This document shows positions 55,092 to 63,726 of a DNA stretch of 64,000 nucleotides, in pieces. The position numbers and the translations under genes are program-made. Every line of letters begins with the position of its first letter. Within the stretch, counting starts at the first letter, position 1. The notes below the pieces were generated by a model. That model ran no database searches. It had not been told where the DNA came from and saw only the letters and a list, made by a program, of their open reading frames with translations. Source of the stretch: Colwellia sp. 75C3 (lineage in GTDB: Bacteria; Pseudomonadota; Gammaproteobacteria; Enterobacterales; Alteromonadaceae); NCBI RefSeq assembly GCF_002836255.1, contig NZ_PJAU01000050.1, positions 1-64,000 on the forward strand, given 5' to 3'.

Positions 55092-55120
55092 TTATGTAAA
55101 TCAATAAATAAGTGTGAAGT

Positions 55121-56947
55121 TTATTTTTTCAATGTCTCCGCTATATAACCATCAATAAAACGTTCCAAAATATTAAGAGGGACTGCGCCATTTTTAAGCA
55201 CAACATCATGAAAATCACGTAGATCAAATTTATCACCTAATGCGATTTTTGCTTTCTCGCGTAATTCTAATATTTTCATCATGCCTACTTTATACGATGT
55301 TGCTTGGCCAGGCATTACTATGTATCGTTCAATTTCAGAAACTACATCTGATTGCGCCATACCTGTATTTGCTTTCATATAAGCAATAGCTTCTTCTCTG
55401 TTCCATTTTTTATAATGTATTCCAGTATCAACCACTAAGCGAACAGCTCTAAATAATTCAGCTTGTAGGCGACCAATGTTGTCAAATGGGTCGTCTTGAA
55501 AGCCCATTTCCCATGCTAAGTATTCACTGTATAACGCCCAGCCTTCTACATAAGCGGTAAATGGTGAAAACATTCTAAATAATGGTAAGCCTTCTAACTC
55601 CATCGCTACAGCAATTTGAAAATGATGACCAGGAATACCTTCATGGTAAGCTAGGGTTCTCATTGAATATTTTGGTGTTGCTTTAATATCATATAAGTTT
55701 GCAAAAAAGCGACCTGGGCGACTGCCATCTATTGCTGGTTGTTGATAATAAGCACCAGGAGCAGTTTTTTCTTTAAATTCTGGAATTCTAACAACTTCCA
55801 TACCAGCATTAGGGCGAATTCTAAATGCTGAGTCTAAACCGGCATCTATTTCATCAAGAATTTTTTGATAATCAATTAAAATCTGTGCTCGACCAGCATC
55901 ACTGTCTTCATAATAAAAGCTTTCCTGTGCTGCTAAACTTTCGATAGCAGTGGTAAACCCTTGAGACACATCATAATCTTGGCTGGCAAGAATAGTCATT
56001 ATTTCTGACTGAATACGTTCCACTTCTTTTAAGCCAATATCATGTATATATTGGGGGGTGTAATCTGTAGTAGTGAAAAATTTTAACGAGCTTGCATAGG
56101 CTGCTTCTCCGTTTGGTAAACGCCAGAAACCATCATCGGTTGTTGCTTTTGATTGTAAGTTAGTAAAGTAATCAATCAGTAACTTGTAGGCAGGGTGCAC
56201 ATTTTCAGCAATATTAACTTTCGCTTTGGCTAATAATTTTACTTGAGCAGTGTTATCAATGTTGCCACTGTCTATCATTTTCTTTGCGAGTGATGTATAC
56301 AGAATATTTTCTTCTATTGGTTTATCTACTAAAGCATTCATCTCTTCAAGAACACGTTTAATAACAAACAACGGTGGTATAATTCCCTTCTCTTCTCTGA
56401 GTTTTATTCCTTCAAGTTCTTGAGTAAATTTCAATTTTACTCGTGCTAAACGAGATAAGTAGTTTTCTACATCATCAGTGCTATTGATTTGATGTTGAGC
56501 TTCCATAAAGCTTGGGTATCCATTTTGAATACCAAACAATTGGTTTACAGGGTAACTGTGATAACGAAATTGTTCAGCTTCTTTTGCAGAATCTAATAAA
56601 TACATCGCAATTTCTTTAGAAAGAAGATCTGCTTCGCTTAAACTATCGTCTTCATAATAGCTAAGTGTTTTATGCACTTCTTTTAATTTGATAAATAGCT
56701 CATCTGTTTTAGCAAGGCTAGCATCATCAAGTTCACCGTTATGCCCAGTGATACCTAATGACTCTAAAAAGCCTAAAGACGTTAATGTTTCAGGGCTTTC
56801 AAATGCCATCTTCAATACTTCTCGATCGACAAAAGATCTAAATCTCATCGGCTTATCAGAATTCCATTCGTAAGCAGCGAAACTACCACCAATAACGATA
56901 GCTGTGAGTAATAAAAGCCCAAGCCATTTAAATATTTTTTTAATCAT
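55121..56947 (-). CDS. DUF885-family membrane-anchored or exported protein
   Basis: 608 residues with an N-terminal hydrophobic segment (LLLLTAIVIGGSFAAY). The signature YHEGIPGHHFQ and the later glutamate in YVEGWALYSEY are the metal-ligand-like residues of DUF885, a gluzincin-like family thought to be metallopeptidases. Length is typical. It probably acts in the periplasm on peptides. It is convergent with the S41 peptidase gene across the MITE-like element. Confidence 0.88.
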   Translation of the reverse strand: MIKKIFKWLGLLLLTAIVIGGSFAAYEWNSDKPMRFRSFVDREVLKMAFESPETLTSLGFLESLGITGHNGELDDASLAKTDELFIKLKEVHKTLSYYEDDSLSEADLLSKEIAMYLLDSAKEAEQFRYHSYPVNQLFGIQNGYPSFMEAQHQINSTDDVENYLSRLARVKLKFTQELEGIKLREEKGIIPPLFVIKRVLEEMNALVDKPIEENILYTSLAKKMIDSGNIDNTAQVKLLAKAKVNIAENVHPAYKLLIDYFTNLQSKATTDDGFWRLPNGEAAYASSLKFFTTTDYTPQYIHDIGLKEVERIQSEIMTILASQDYDVSQGFTTAIESLAAQESFYYEDSDAGRAQILIDYQKILDEIDAGLDSAFRIRPNAGMEVVRIPEFKEKTAPGAYYQQPAIDGSRPGRFFANLYDIKATPKYSMRTLAYHEGIPGHHFQIAVAMELEGLPLFRMFSPFTAYVEGWALYSEYLAWEMGFQDDPFDNIGRLQAELFRAVRLVVDTGIHYKKWNREEAIAYMKANTGMAQSDVVSEIERYIVMPGQATSYKVGMMKILELREKAKIALGDKFDLRDFHDVVLKNGAVPLNILERFIDGYIAETLKK

Positions 56948-57214
56948 AGTGTCCTCTAATTGCGCTACTTATTAAGCTATTTAAATCATGAGCTTAATAG
57001 TTAAAATGTATTTTGGTCGAATTGAATCTAACAAAATATTAACATTAAGTAAAAGAAAATGAATATTTCACAAAAGCAACAATACTACTTGGCAATGAAC
57101 AGAAACTCTAAGCGGTAGTTCTTGAATTAATTGATGTACTCTAATTAGTGATAATACTCAGATTAATGTGTAGTGATGTGCAGCATTTTGAAAATTGAGA
57201 ACGTTAATGTTTAC
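56948..57214. other. Gene-free region upstream of the DUF885 gene
   Basis: AT-rich and without a gene on either strand. The leftward promoter of the DUF885 gene should lie near 56950-57010. Nothing else was recognised up to the yjbR remnant at 57215. Confidence 0.35.
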
Positions 57215-57334
57215 ACGATTAAACGTTTATGGAATAGAATCATTCTTGATGGTTTACTTCTACAGAGCGAACTTGAGCGTATGATGGATAATTCATTTAC
57301 GTTAGTGGTGAGTAAAATGGCCAAGCGTGTCTAA
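57215..57334 (+). pseudogene. yjbR 3'-end remnant 5 (start codon lost, truncated)
   Basis: ACG-ATT-AAA-CGT aligns with ATG-AAT-AAA-CGT of remnant 4. It continues RLWNRIILDG, LERMMDNSFTLVVSKMAKR and then a premature stop. The first codon is mutated ATG to ACG, so it cannot start there. Faint similarity to the last codons (ATATTCAT) continues to about 57350. Confidence 0.88.
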
Positions 57335-57440
57335 ATATTCATCTTTAATTATAATCGTTTTTAGAGGATGGTACTTTCGACCTTAATGGTAGTTCATTCG
57401 TCAAAGCAATCGTTCATTTCTTTCACTTAGGCCGTACATA

Positions 57441-57872
57441 ATGAAAATTTCACTGCTCTTTTTACTGTTACTAACTTGTATTAGCTGTAGCGATGAGGCT
57501 GAGTTTTACTCGGTTGAGAGTTTCAATGACTCATTCACTAATGGCTTATTTATTTCAAAATTAATGAATAATAATATTCCATATCAATACGACTACCAGA
57601 TGGGGGAGGACTATGTTTTAGTGCACTTTAGTTTTAAAGAGAGCTTAATCCAACTGCGTAAAGACAGTTTAAAAGAAGCAAAGTCACTTTCACTAATAAA
57701 TCTTGAAAATGAATGTAGTCAGCAAAACTTATCTCAAAAATTCAAAGAATCTGATGTTTTTCATATGACTTTGAATAAACGAAGTATTCCTATGATTAGG
57801 GTGACTAATAAGGATCACAGTAGTCAAAAGGTATCCGCTATTTTAAATGCATATGATTGGCGCTGTGATTAA
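57441..57872 (+). CDS. Hypothetical lipoprotein
   Basis: 143 residues beginning MKISLLFLLLLTCISC, a signal peptide with a plausible lipidated cysteine at 16, although position -3 is cysteine rather than leucine. The mature part is acidic and then lysine-rich, with a C-terminal DWRCD. No family is recognised. It stands alone between a yjbR remnant and the sulfatase gene. Confidence 0.6.
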   Translation: MKISLLFLLLLTCISCSDEAEFYSVESFNDSFTNGLFISKLMNNNIPYQYDYQMGEDYVLVHFSFKESLIQLRKDSLKEAKSLSLINLENECSQQNLSQKFKESDVFHMTLNKRSIPMIRVTNKDHSSQKVSAILNAYDWRCD

Positions 57873-58160
57873 TCAATTATTATGCTTTAGACTCTAAGTT
57901 ATTACTAAATACTGAGATGACCACTACAGGTACTGTAGGTCCATGTAGGCAAAGTATTAATCTGTAGTAACATCTTTAAAATTATGATGTTCTTGGTTTC
58001 CATCAATTTTACATAACTTTACGCTTGCTTTACCCAACCTCACTTATATTAGTGCAAACTAAGTTGATGAAATATGATGACGCTAATTTTTAATAAAAAA
58101 TAAAGCTAAGCTGTATTTTATAGGTTCATTTCATCTTTCTGCTAAGAGGTTGCGATTGTC
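57873..58160. promoter_or_regulatory. Intergenic region before the sulfatase gene
   Basis: 288 bp with no gene seen. It contains a short palindrome CTACAGGTACTGTAG near 57922, and the sulfatase promoter should lie on its right side. AGAGG near 58144 is the likely ribosome-binding site. Confidence 0.35.
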
Positions 58161-60401
58161 ATGTTAAACACATTACGTTTTCTTATACTCAGTACCCTAT
58201 TTGTTATCCTTGCTAGTTGTGGCGGAGGGTCCACAGAAGAAGCTGAGGATCCAATAGTCATTCCAGTAGGAATCCCAGTCGAAGCGCCAATAGAAAGTCC
58301 GATCGAGCCGCCTGCAGAAGATGATAATGCACTAGTACAACCTAATATCTTGTTTATCATCTCTGATGATCAAGGCTTAGATGCCTCTGCTCAATATGAT
58401 TTTAGTGACGATGTACCACAAACCCCTACGTTAAATATGCTGGCGCAACAGGGTATTACTTTCGAAAATATGTGGGTAACGCCAGCATGTTCAACAACGC
58501 GTAGTACTATTATTACCGGTAAATATGGGATTAATAATGGCGTTGAGTCCTTACCTGGGAATCTGTCAGCAGAACATGAAATATTACAACAGTATTTAAA
58601 GGGTAATGCCACTTCTGACAATTATCAGTCGGCAGTGTTTGGTAAATGGCATATAGGTGGCACTAGTGCAACACATCCCAATGATATTGGCGTTGATTAT
58701 TATGCGGGTAATATAGGGAATTTATCTGACTACTACGATTGGTCACTTACTATCAATGGCGTGGTAGAAAACTCCACCGAATATCATTCAACTAAAATTA
58801 CTGACTTAGCCCTTAACTGGGTAAGTGAACAAACAGCACCTTGGTTTGCATGGGTAGCTTATTCTGCACCACATTCGCCTTTTCATTTACCACCAACATC
58901 ATTACATAGTCGAGATTTATCAGGAATATCCACTGATATCATTAACAACAAACGTGATTATTATTTAGCTGCGATTGAAGCGATGGATACCGAAATAGGG
59001 CGACTGTTAGATACCTTAGACAAAGATACGCGCAACAATACTATTATTATTTTTATTGGCGACAATGGTACGCCCAAGGCGGTTATAGATACTGCCGCTT
59101 ATAGTGCAACTCACAGTAAATTCAGCTTATATCAAGGCGGTGTAGCTACTCCGTTTGTTGTTTCAGGAAAAGGCGTTTCACGTATAAATGAGAGAGAAAC
59201 AGCCTTAGTTACCGCAACTGATTTGTATGCAACCATAGCAAATGTTGCCGGCGTAACTGATACTAAAATACATGATAGCCAAAGCTTTAAGTCGCTCTTC
59301 TCAGAGCAAGGAATATATGAGAGAAGCTATGTTTATACGGCATATAAATCTGAAGCAGTAACAGGGTGGACAACCCGTTCAGATAACTACAAGTTAATCG
59401 AGTTTGATGATGGAATACAAGAGTTCTATTCATTACAAGATGGCTTTTCAGAATCTGAAAATTTATTACCGACCAGTGACTATGTATTACTTGAAGCCAT
59501 AAGAAATTTAGAAAGCTTTGCTACGGTCACTCAAGGAGATGTCTCTGAGGTTACTGAAGGAGCTATCGATATCACTAATGCGATATTGGAGAGCAAAAGT
59601 CAAAACTGTCTAGATTATATTGAGCAATTTACCTCAACGGTGAATGACATAAATAAAGGTCTTGTATTTCAGGGTGATCTTGTTATTTCTCAGATAGGCG
59701 ATAAATGTGTTTTTAATACCAATGCCATTCCTAACCACGACTTTAATGATGGCGGTAGCGCATTTCCTAACAATGTGAGTGAACAAAATGATCAGTTTGA
59801 AATTACTGTATCCCCAACTAAAGCCAGTCAATTTACCCCGCTCTCTTTACAAGTAGACAATGCGATATTACTGAACGGTGTTAAGGTCGATCTTTTAGCT
59901 GCGGGTTGTTATGGCATAGGAAATGGAAAAGTTGGCTGTAATGATATGGCTCAAGCATGGCGTTATGATCCAATGCATGAAGCGAATGGTTTTGCGGTTG
60001 ATTCACATAATGCGCATGCACAGCCTGATGGCACTTACCATTATCACGGATCACCATTAGCACTATTTGATGATACGGATAATCAAGAGTCCCCTGTGGT
60101 TGGTTTTGCCGCGGATGGTTTTCCGATATTTGGCTCAAATTTTAATGATGAAGGTACTATTCGCCAAGCGCAATCAAGCTACCGCTTAAAATCAGGTAAT
60201 CGTCCTAATGGTGAAGGTGACCCCGGAGGCAGTTACGATGGAAAATATCGTGATGATTATGAATATGTTGAAGGACTTGGGGATTTAGATGAATGTAATG
60301 GTATGACAAAAGATAGCGCATATGGCTATTACATTACGCAGAGTTATCCTTATGTGTTGGCATGTTTTTCCGGAACGCCAGACAATAGTTTTACCAAGTA
60401 G
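58161..60401 (+). CDS. Lipoprotein sulfatase fused to a YHYH domain
   Basis: 746 residues. Lipobox LASC gives a lipidated Cys20 and is followed by a proline- and glutamate-rich linker. Residues about 57-410 are a sulfatase/alkaline-phosphatase-fold domain: NILFIISDDQG (metal aspartates), ACSTTRSTIITGKYG with Cys110 at the formylglycine position, GKWHIGG and FIGDNGTPK. Standard Cys-type sulfatases have CxPxR; here it is CSTTR. The C-terminal region (about 520-746) is a YHYH domain, with DGTYHYHG at 624-631 and FAADGFPIFG. Substrate is unknown; sulfated marine polysaccharides are plausible. Confidence 0.88.
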   Translation: MLNTLRFLILSTLFVILASCGGGSTEEAEDPIVIPVGIPVEAPIESPIEPPAEDDNALVQPNILFIISDDQGLDASAQYDFSDDVPQTPTLNMLAQQGITFENMWVTPACSTTRSTIITGKYGINNGVESLPGNLSAEHEILQQYLKGNATSDNYQSAVFGKWHIGGTSATHPNDIGVDYYAGNIGNLSDYYDWSLTINGVVENSTEYHSTKITDLALNWVSEQTAPWFAWVAYSAPHSPFHLPPTSLHSRDLSGISTDIINNKRDYYLAAIEAMDTEIGRLLDTLDKDTRNNTIIIFIGDNGTPKAVIDTAAYSATHSKFSLYQGGVATPFVVSGKGVSRINERETALVTATDLYATIANVAGVTDTKIHDSQSFKSLFSEQGIYERSYVYTAYKSEAVTGWTTRSDNYKLIEFDDGIQEFYSLQDGFSESENLLPTSDYVLLEAIRNLESFATVTQGDVSEVTEGAIDITNAILESKSQNCLDYIEQFTSTVNDINKGLVFQGDLVISQIGDKCVFNTNAIPNHDFNDGGSAFPNNVSEQNDQFEITVSPTKASQFTPLSLQVDNAILLNGVKVDLLAAGCYGIGNGKVGCNDMAQAWRYDPMHEANGFAVDSHNAHAQPDGTYHYHGSPLALFDDTDNQESPVVGFAADGFPIFGSNFNDEGTIRQAQSSYRLKSGNRPNGEGDPGGSYDGKYRDDYEYVEGLGDLDECNGMTKDSAYGYYITQSYPYVLACFSGTPDNSFTK

Positions 60402-60524
60402 TGATATAAAATGCATCGTTATTTAAGTCATGGGTAGATGGGAATGTAGTTTATTTCACACTAGAGCGCACTTACCTTAACTGTAACTGTTAACTCCCTA
60501 GTGTATTAAAGATAAAACCGTAAA

Positions 60525-61049
60525 TTAATTATTATCCAAAAAACTTCTCACTTCGTTAAGTGCAGTGACTGAAAATCCATCATCGTAAAAATAGAGAATA
60601 ATGCCATTCTTATCTAGCAGTACAACTCGTGCATTATTAGGATTTTCATTACCAGTGAAGGCTTGTACTTTATCACCATCTTTATAAACAGTAACAACCC
60701 CTTTCCATAGCGGTTTTGGAATACCAGAACGCATACCATTATTAATCAAGGTACTGAACATTTGTGGAAACAGTCCTTGAATAGTCGGTAGTTCATAGGC
60801 CGCGACTTTTGTTTTAGTCATGTCTAAACCGATTAACCAGCGATCAATATCAAACTGTGAGTTTTGTTTATAACCAATGAGTAATAACGTGAAGTCTTCC
60901 TTAAAATCTTCCGGCATATTCATGTTGTTTTTTTCAAGTGTTTGGCCACTGATAGAAGGAAAAGATTTTCCGGTAATATCTTGGTTTGGGTGATTAGTGC
61001 TACAGGCCGTTAGCAAACTAATGAAAAGACATAAAATAATAGTACGCAT
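60525..61049 (-). CDS. Lipoprotein with probable thioredoxin-like fold
   Basis: 174 residues. Lipobox LLTAC gives lipidated Cys16. The mature domain has the pattern of a thioredoxin/peroxiredoxin fold (DFTLLLIGYKQNSQFDIDRW, later ARVVLLDKNGIILYFYDDGF) but no CxxC or peroxidatic cysteine, so redox activity is unlikely. It resembles ATP10/YtfJ-type proteins only in general layout. Function is unknown. Confidence 0.65.
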   Translation of the reverse strand: MRTIILCLFISLLTACSTNHPNQDITGKSFPSISGQTLEKNNMNMPEDFKEDFTLLLIGYKQNSQFDIDRWLIGLDMTKTKVAAYELPTIQGLFPQMFSTLINNGMRSGIPKPLWKGVVTVYKDGDKVQAFTGNENPNNARVVLLDKNGIILYFYDDGFSVTALNEVRSFLDNN

Positions 61050-61140
61050 TTATACGTTCTCGTTTGTTATTACAATTATCTAACCTATACGATGCACTAA
61101 AGGATTTAGCTCATAACGGTTCAGGTTTTTTCTACTGTTT

Positions 61141-61169
61141 TTATATTTGCTTATATTTGCTTATATTTG
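61141..61169. repeat. Short tandem repeat, three 10-bp units
   Basis: TTATATTTGC is repeated almost three times in tandem (61141-61150, 61151-61160, 61161-61169). It lies in the region between the lipoprotein gene and the CIA30 gene and could vary in copy number between strains. Confidence 0.8.
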
Positions 61170-61255
61170 ATCTTAATGTGTCGTTATATCGTAAGAATAT
61201 GATGAACCATTATATTCTCAACCTAAACACTCAAGTGATTACCTCATAACAAATC

Positions 61256-61741
61256 ATGATAGATTTTATTAATAAACATGAAGTTGATAAATGGCAAATA
61301 ACCAACGATGCGGTTATGGGCGGATGTTCTAATGGCAACATCAGCATTAGTGAAGAGCAAGGTATTTTCACGGGTAATATTTCACTAAAAAATAACGGTG
61401 GTTTTAGTGCCGTTTATCGCACCGTGAATTCACTGAATATTGGTCTTGAACATGTCACCATTGATATACAAGGTGATGGCGAAACTTACCAGGTTAGGTT
61501 GATAGTTAATGTTAGTGGTTACCGAATGGCTTATAAACACAGTTTTAATAGTATTGCTGGTCAGCGTCAGAAAATTAGATTTACACTGGCTGATTTTCAG
61601 GCGTCATTTCGTGGCCGTAATATCATGACGGCAGCAGTACTTAAATCGGAAGACATTGACCAAGTTGGGTTTTTAGTCACAAAAAAGGTAACAGGCCCAT
61701 TTTTACTATCCATTTTTAGTCTTAAGTTTGGCAGGAGTTAA
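61256..61741 (+). CDS. CIA30-family (NDUFAF1-like) protein
   Basis: 161 residues with the family features: the start WQITNDAVMGGCSNG, NNGGFSAVYRTV, GDGETYQVRL, a central FRGR, and a C-terminal VTGPFLLSIFSLKF. CIA30 domains form a galactose-binding-like beta-sandwich. In mitochondria NDUFAF1 assists complex I assembly, but bacterial members have no proven role. It precedes the TIGR02450 gene by three bases, so the two form an operon. Confidence 0.88.
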   Translation: MIDFINKHEVDKWQITNDAVMGGCSNGNISISEEQGIFTGNISLKNNGGFSAVYRTVNSLNIGLEHVTIDIQGDGETYQVRLIVNVSGYRMAYKHSFNSIAGQRQKIRFTLADFQASFRGRNIMTAAVLKSEDIDQVGFLVTKKVTGPFLLSIFSLKFGRS

Positions 61742-61744
61742 GCG

Positions 61745-61960
61745 ATGAACAAAGTTAATCCTAAAGCGCTCATCCACAGTAAATGGACCAAGGTCGAAGT
61801 CACCAATAAAGAAAAACACTTTATCATCACAGAGGTTAAATTTGATGAAGACCAAAAGGTTGTTGACTGTGTCATAGAGGCAGTAATGACTAAAAAGGAC
61901 TATGCGATTGATTGGCGTGAACTAAAGCTTAGCGATACGTGGCAAATAGGCTGGCAATAA
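61745..61960 (+). CDS. TIGR02450-family small conserved protein
   Basis: 71 residues with the family pattern NPKALIHSKWTKVEVTNKEK at the N-terminus and DWRELKLSDTWQIGWQ at the C-terminus. Four conserved tryptophans are notable for the size. Function is unknown. It lies three bases after the CIA30 gene and is probably translated from the same mRNA. Confidence 0.88.
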   Translation: MNKVNPKALIHSKWTKVEVTNKEKHFIITEVKFDEDQKVVDCVIEAVMTKKDYAIDWRELKLSDTWQIGWQ

Positions 61961-62032
61961 ATAATAAAGCCCATTTAACTAATATTTTACTCGCGATAGT
62001 TATACCTATTAGCGTTGTTATTAAAAATAATA

Positions 62033-62905
62033 CTAGCCAATCAAATCAATAATGACCGATTTAATATACTTAGTGCGGCTATTTTCAAAAGAATGACGAT
62101 TTTGGCAAAGGTATAAGGTTTCATTAACGGTATGTTTTAAATAATGTATGGTGATGTCATCTTGCTTATGAAAAGCATTCACGGCATGTGAGGGCAAGAC
62201 AGTAAAACCTAAGCCTCGACTAACGGGTTCTAAAATTAAGCTAATTTGATTAGAAAATCCGGAATGTCGAAACTGATTAATATGTTCAAATTCACTATAG
62301 TTTTCACTTAATAATTGTTGTGTATGATGCTCAGCATCAGGATGACTTATAAATCCAAGCTCACTTAATACTTTCCAGTTAACGACGCTAATGTTTCTTG
62401 AAGTGATTAAAACTAACGGCTCTACTGCTATTGGGGTACTCATTAAGGCTGGGCTTTTAGTCTGCTCAGTGAGTAACCCAATATCCACTTTTCTATCTAT
62501 TAAGTCTTGTTCTATGCTTGAGTTTGGCGCAAAACGATAATCAATAACTAATGTTGGATTCTGTTGTTGAATATCCAACAATTGTGGATATAACTTCAAA
62601 CCAACACTGCCAGGTGTTGTTATTTTTACTGTTCCAATTAATGGTTCATCTTGTTTAATTGATGCAGCCATTTCTTCAGATGTTTTCAGTAATTCTTGAC
62701 CCTGTTGATAGAGTTTCATTCCTGCATCAGTGAGTGAAAAAGACTTACCTTCGCGAAGTAATAATAAGGTGTCTAGATACTGCTCCAATTTCTTTATGTG
62801 CTGACTAACGCCAGATTGCGTCATAAATAACTTATCAGCGGTTTTTGTAAAATGGCCGATATCAACAAGGCAGCAGAAGGTTTTTAACCAAACAAGATTT
62901 ATCAT
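62033..62905 (-). CDS. LysR-family transcriptional regulator
   Basis: 290 residues: an N-terminal winged helix (HFTKTADKLFMTQSGVSQHI, then KKLEQYLDTLLL) and a C-terminal substrate-binding domain beginning at about TVKITTPGSVGLKLYP. The effector cannot be read from the sequence. An inverted repeat TTTACG-N15-CGTAAA (62941-62967) lies 36 bases upstream of its start and could be its own operator. Its target may be further left or outside the window. Confidence 0.92.
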   Translation of the reverse strand: MINLVWLKTFCCLVDIGHFTKTADKLFMTQSGVSQHIKKLEQYLDTLLLLREGKSFSLTDAGMKLYQQGQELLKTSEEMAASIKQDEPLIGTVKITTPGSVGLKLYPQLLDIQQQNPTLVIDYRFAPNSSIEQDLIDRKVDIGLLTEQTKSPALMSTPIAVEPLVLITSRNISVVNWKVLSELGFISHPDAEHHTQQLLSENYSEFEHINQFRHSGFSNQISLILEPVSRGLGFTVLPSHAVNAFHKQDDITIHYLKHTVNETLYLCQNRHSFENSRTKYIKSVIIDLIG

Positions 62906-63195
62906 TACAAAATGCTCTCACAACTATAGATTATGATAATTTTACGTAATTAATTGTGTTGCGTAAATGGTATTCATCTATATAGAGCCGATTAAAAATA
63001 CCTTTGGTAATATTTAAGAAATGTATAGCCACCGTTATGAATTATCTTATGCTGCGGGCGCTTATTAATTATATAAAGAACAAACGTTAGATGAGAAGCC
63101 TTAGCACGTTATAAAGTGCTAAGGCTTACTTGTTATGGTTAGCTGAATCAGTTATTAAAGTCTGTTAACTATTGCTTTAATTATAACTATTAACG
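62906..63195. promoter_or_regulatory. Gap with LysR upstream repeat and a perfect hairpin
   Basis: No gene is seen. It contains TTTACG (62941-62946) and CGTAAA (62962-62967), and a perfect 12-bp hairpin, AAGCCTTAGCAC (63096-63107) with GTGCTAAGGCTT (63116-63127) around an 8-nt loop. The hairpin probably terminates the leftward gene at 63196, although the following T-rich run is short. Confidence 0.55.
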
Positions 63196-63726
63196 TTAAT
63201 AACTCCGCTGTCTATTTCTAATCACAGCACACGCTATTTTATCCCACGCTAAACTATTATAACTGGCGACCATGTCATGTTTTACTTCATTCCATAAAGG
63301 CTGCAACGCTTTATTTAGTTTAAATACGGCAACATAATCGTGCTCTACTACAATAAATTGATTTTTATAAGGCAGCAGCCATTTTGATGTCACACTTTTT
63401 AGCAAAGTCTCTTCAGCTTGCGAGTAATCGGCAAACCATTCATTAATAAAACCGCCACAGTTTTCTGGGTAAAAGAAAGTGCCCATGTTTATCATCACTA
63501 ACGATGGTCTCGCACCAGATAAAAGCTGTTGCGCTTCATGCCAATCTTTAAAGCCTAATTCAATGGCAACTAGAGCTAAGCAGTGTTTAAGTTTTAATTC
63601 ATCGAGTGAAGTAACGGCAATTTTTTTTAACGGTATTTTCATACTATTTACTAAGCTAGGCTCTGACTTTAATGCTTTTAATAACTTCTTGGCTTGGGTT
63701 TTTACTTCGTTTAATGCGTATTCCAT
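63196..63726 (-). CDS. Conserved hypothetical protein
   Basis: 176 soluble residues. The N-terminal segment KLKHCLALVAIELGFKDWHEAQQLL resembles a short helical module found at the N-terminus of some glyoxalase-superfamily and ankyrin-containing bacterial proteins. The rest (ENCGGFINEWFADYSQAEE and onward) is not recognised. No signal peptide or membrane helix is present. No function is assigned. Confidence 0.7.
   Translation of the reverse strand: MEYALNEVKTQAKKLLKALKSEPSLVNSMKIPLKKIAVTSLDELKLKHCLALVAIELGFKDWHEAQQLLSGARPSLVMINMGTFFYPENCGGFINEWFADYSQAEETLLKSVTSKWLLPYKNQFIVVEHDYVAVFKLNKALQPLWNEVKHDMVASYNSLAWDKIACAVIRNRQRSY

Noticed and set aside
35968-57334. CRISPR array or integron cassette array as explanation for the repeated segments
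   Set aside because: The repeats are ~120-150 bp, protein-coding in origin and kilobases apart; there are no short regular spacers, no attC-like hairpins and no integron integrase.
59881-60138. 85-codon minus-strand frame
   Set aside because: It overlaps the YHYH domain of the sulfatase fusion; the histidine-rich composition is a shadow of the YHYH coding bases.
61064-61249. 61-codon + strand frame
   Set aside because: It is largely made of a tandem 10-bp repeat and intergenic sequence, with no ribosome-binding site or family.
63096-63127. Perfect hairpin as a small RNA
   Set aside because: A 12-bp stem placed just after the stop of a leftward gene is more simply a terminator or mRNA 3'-end structure.
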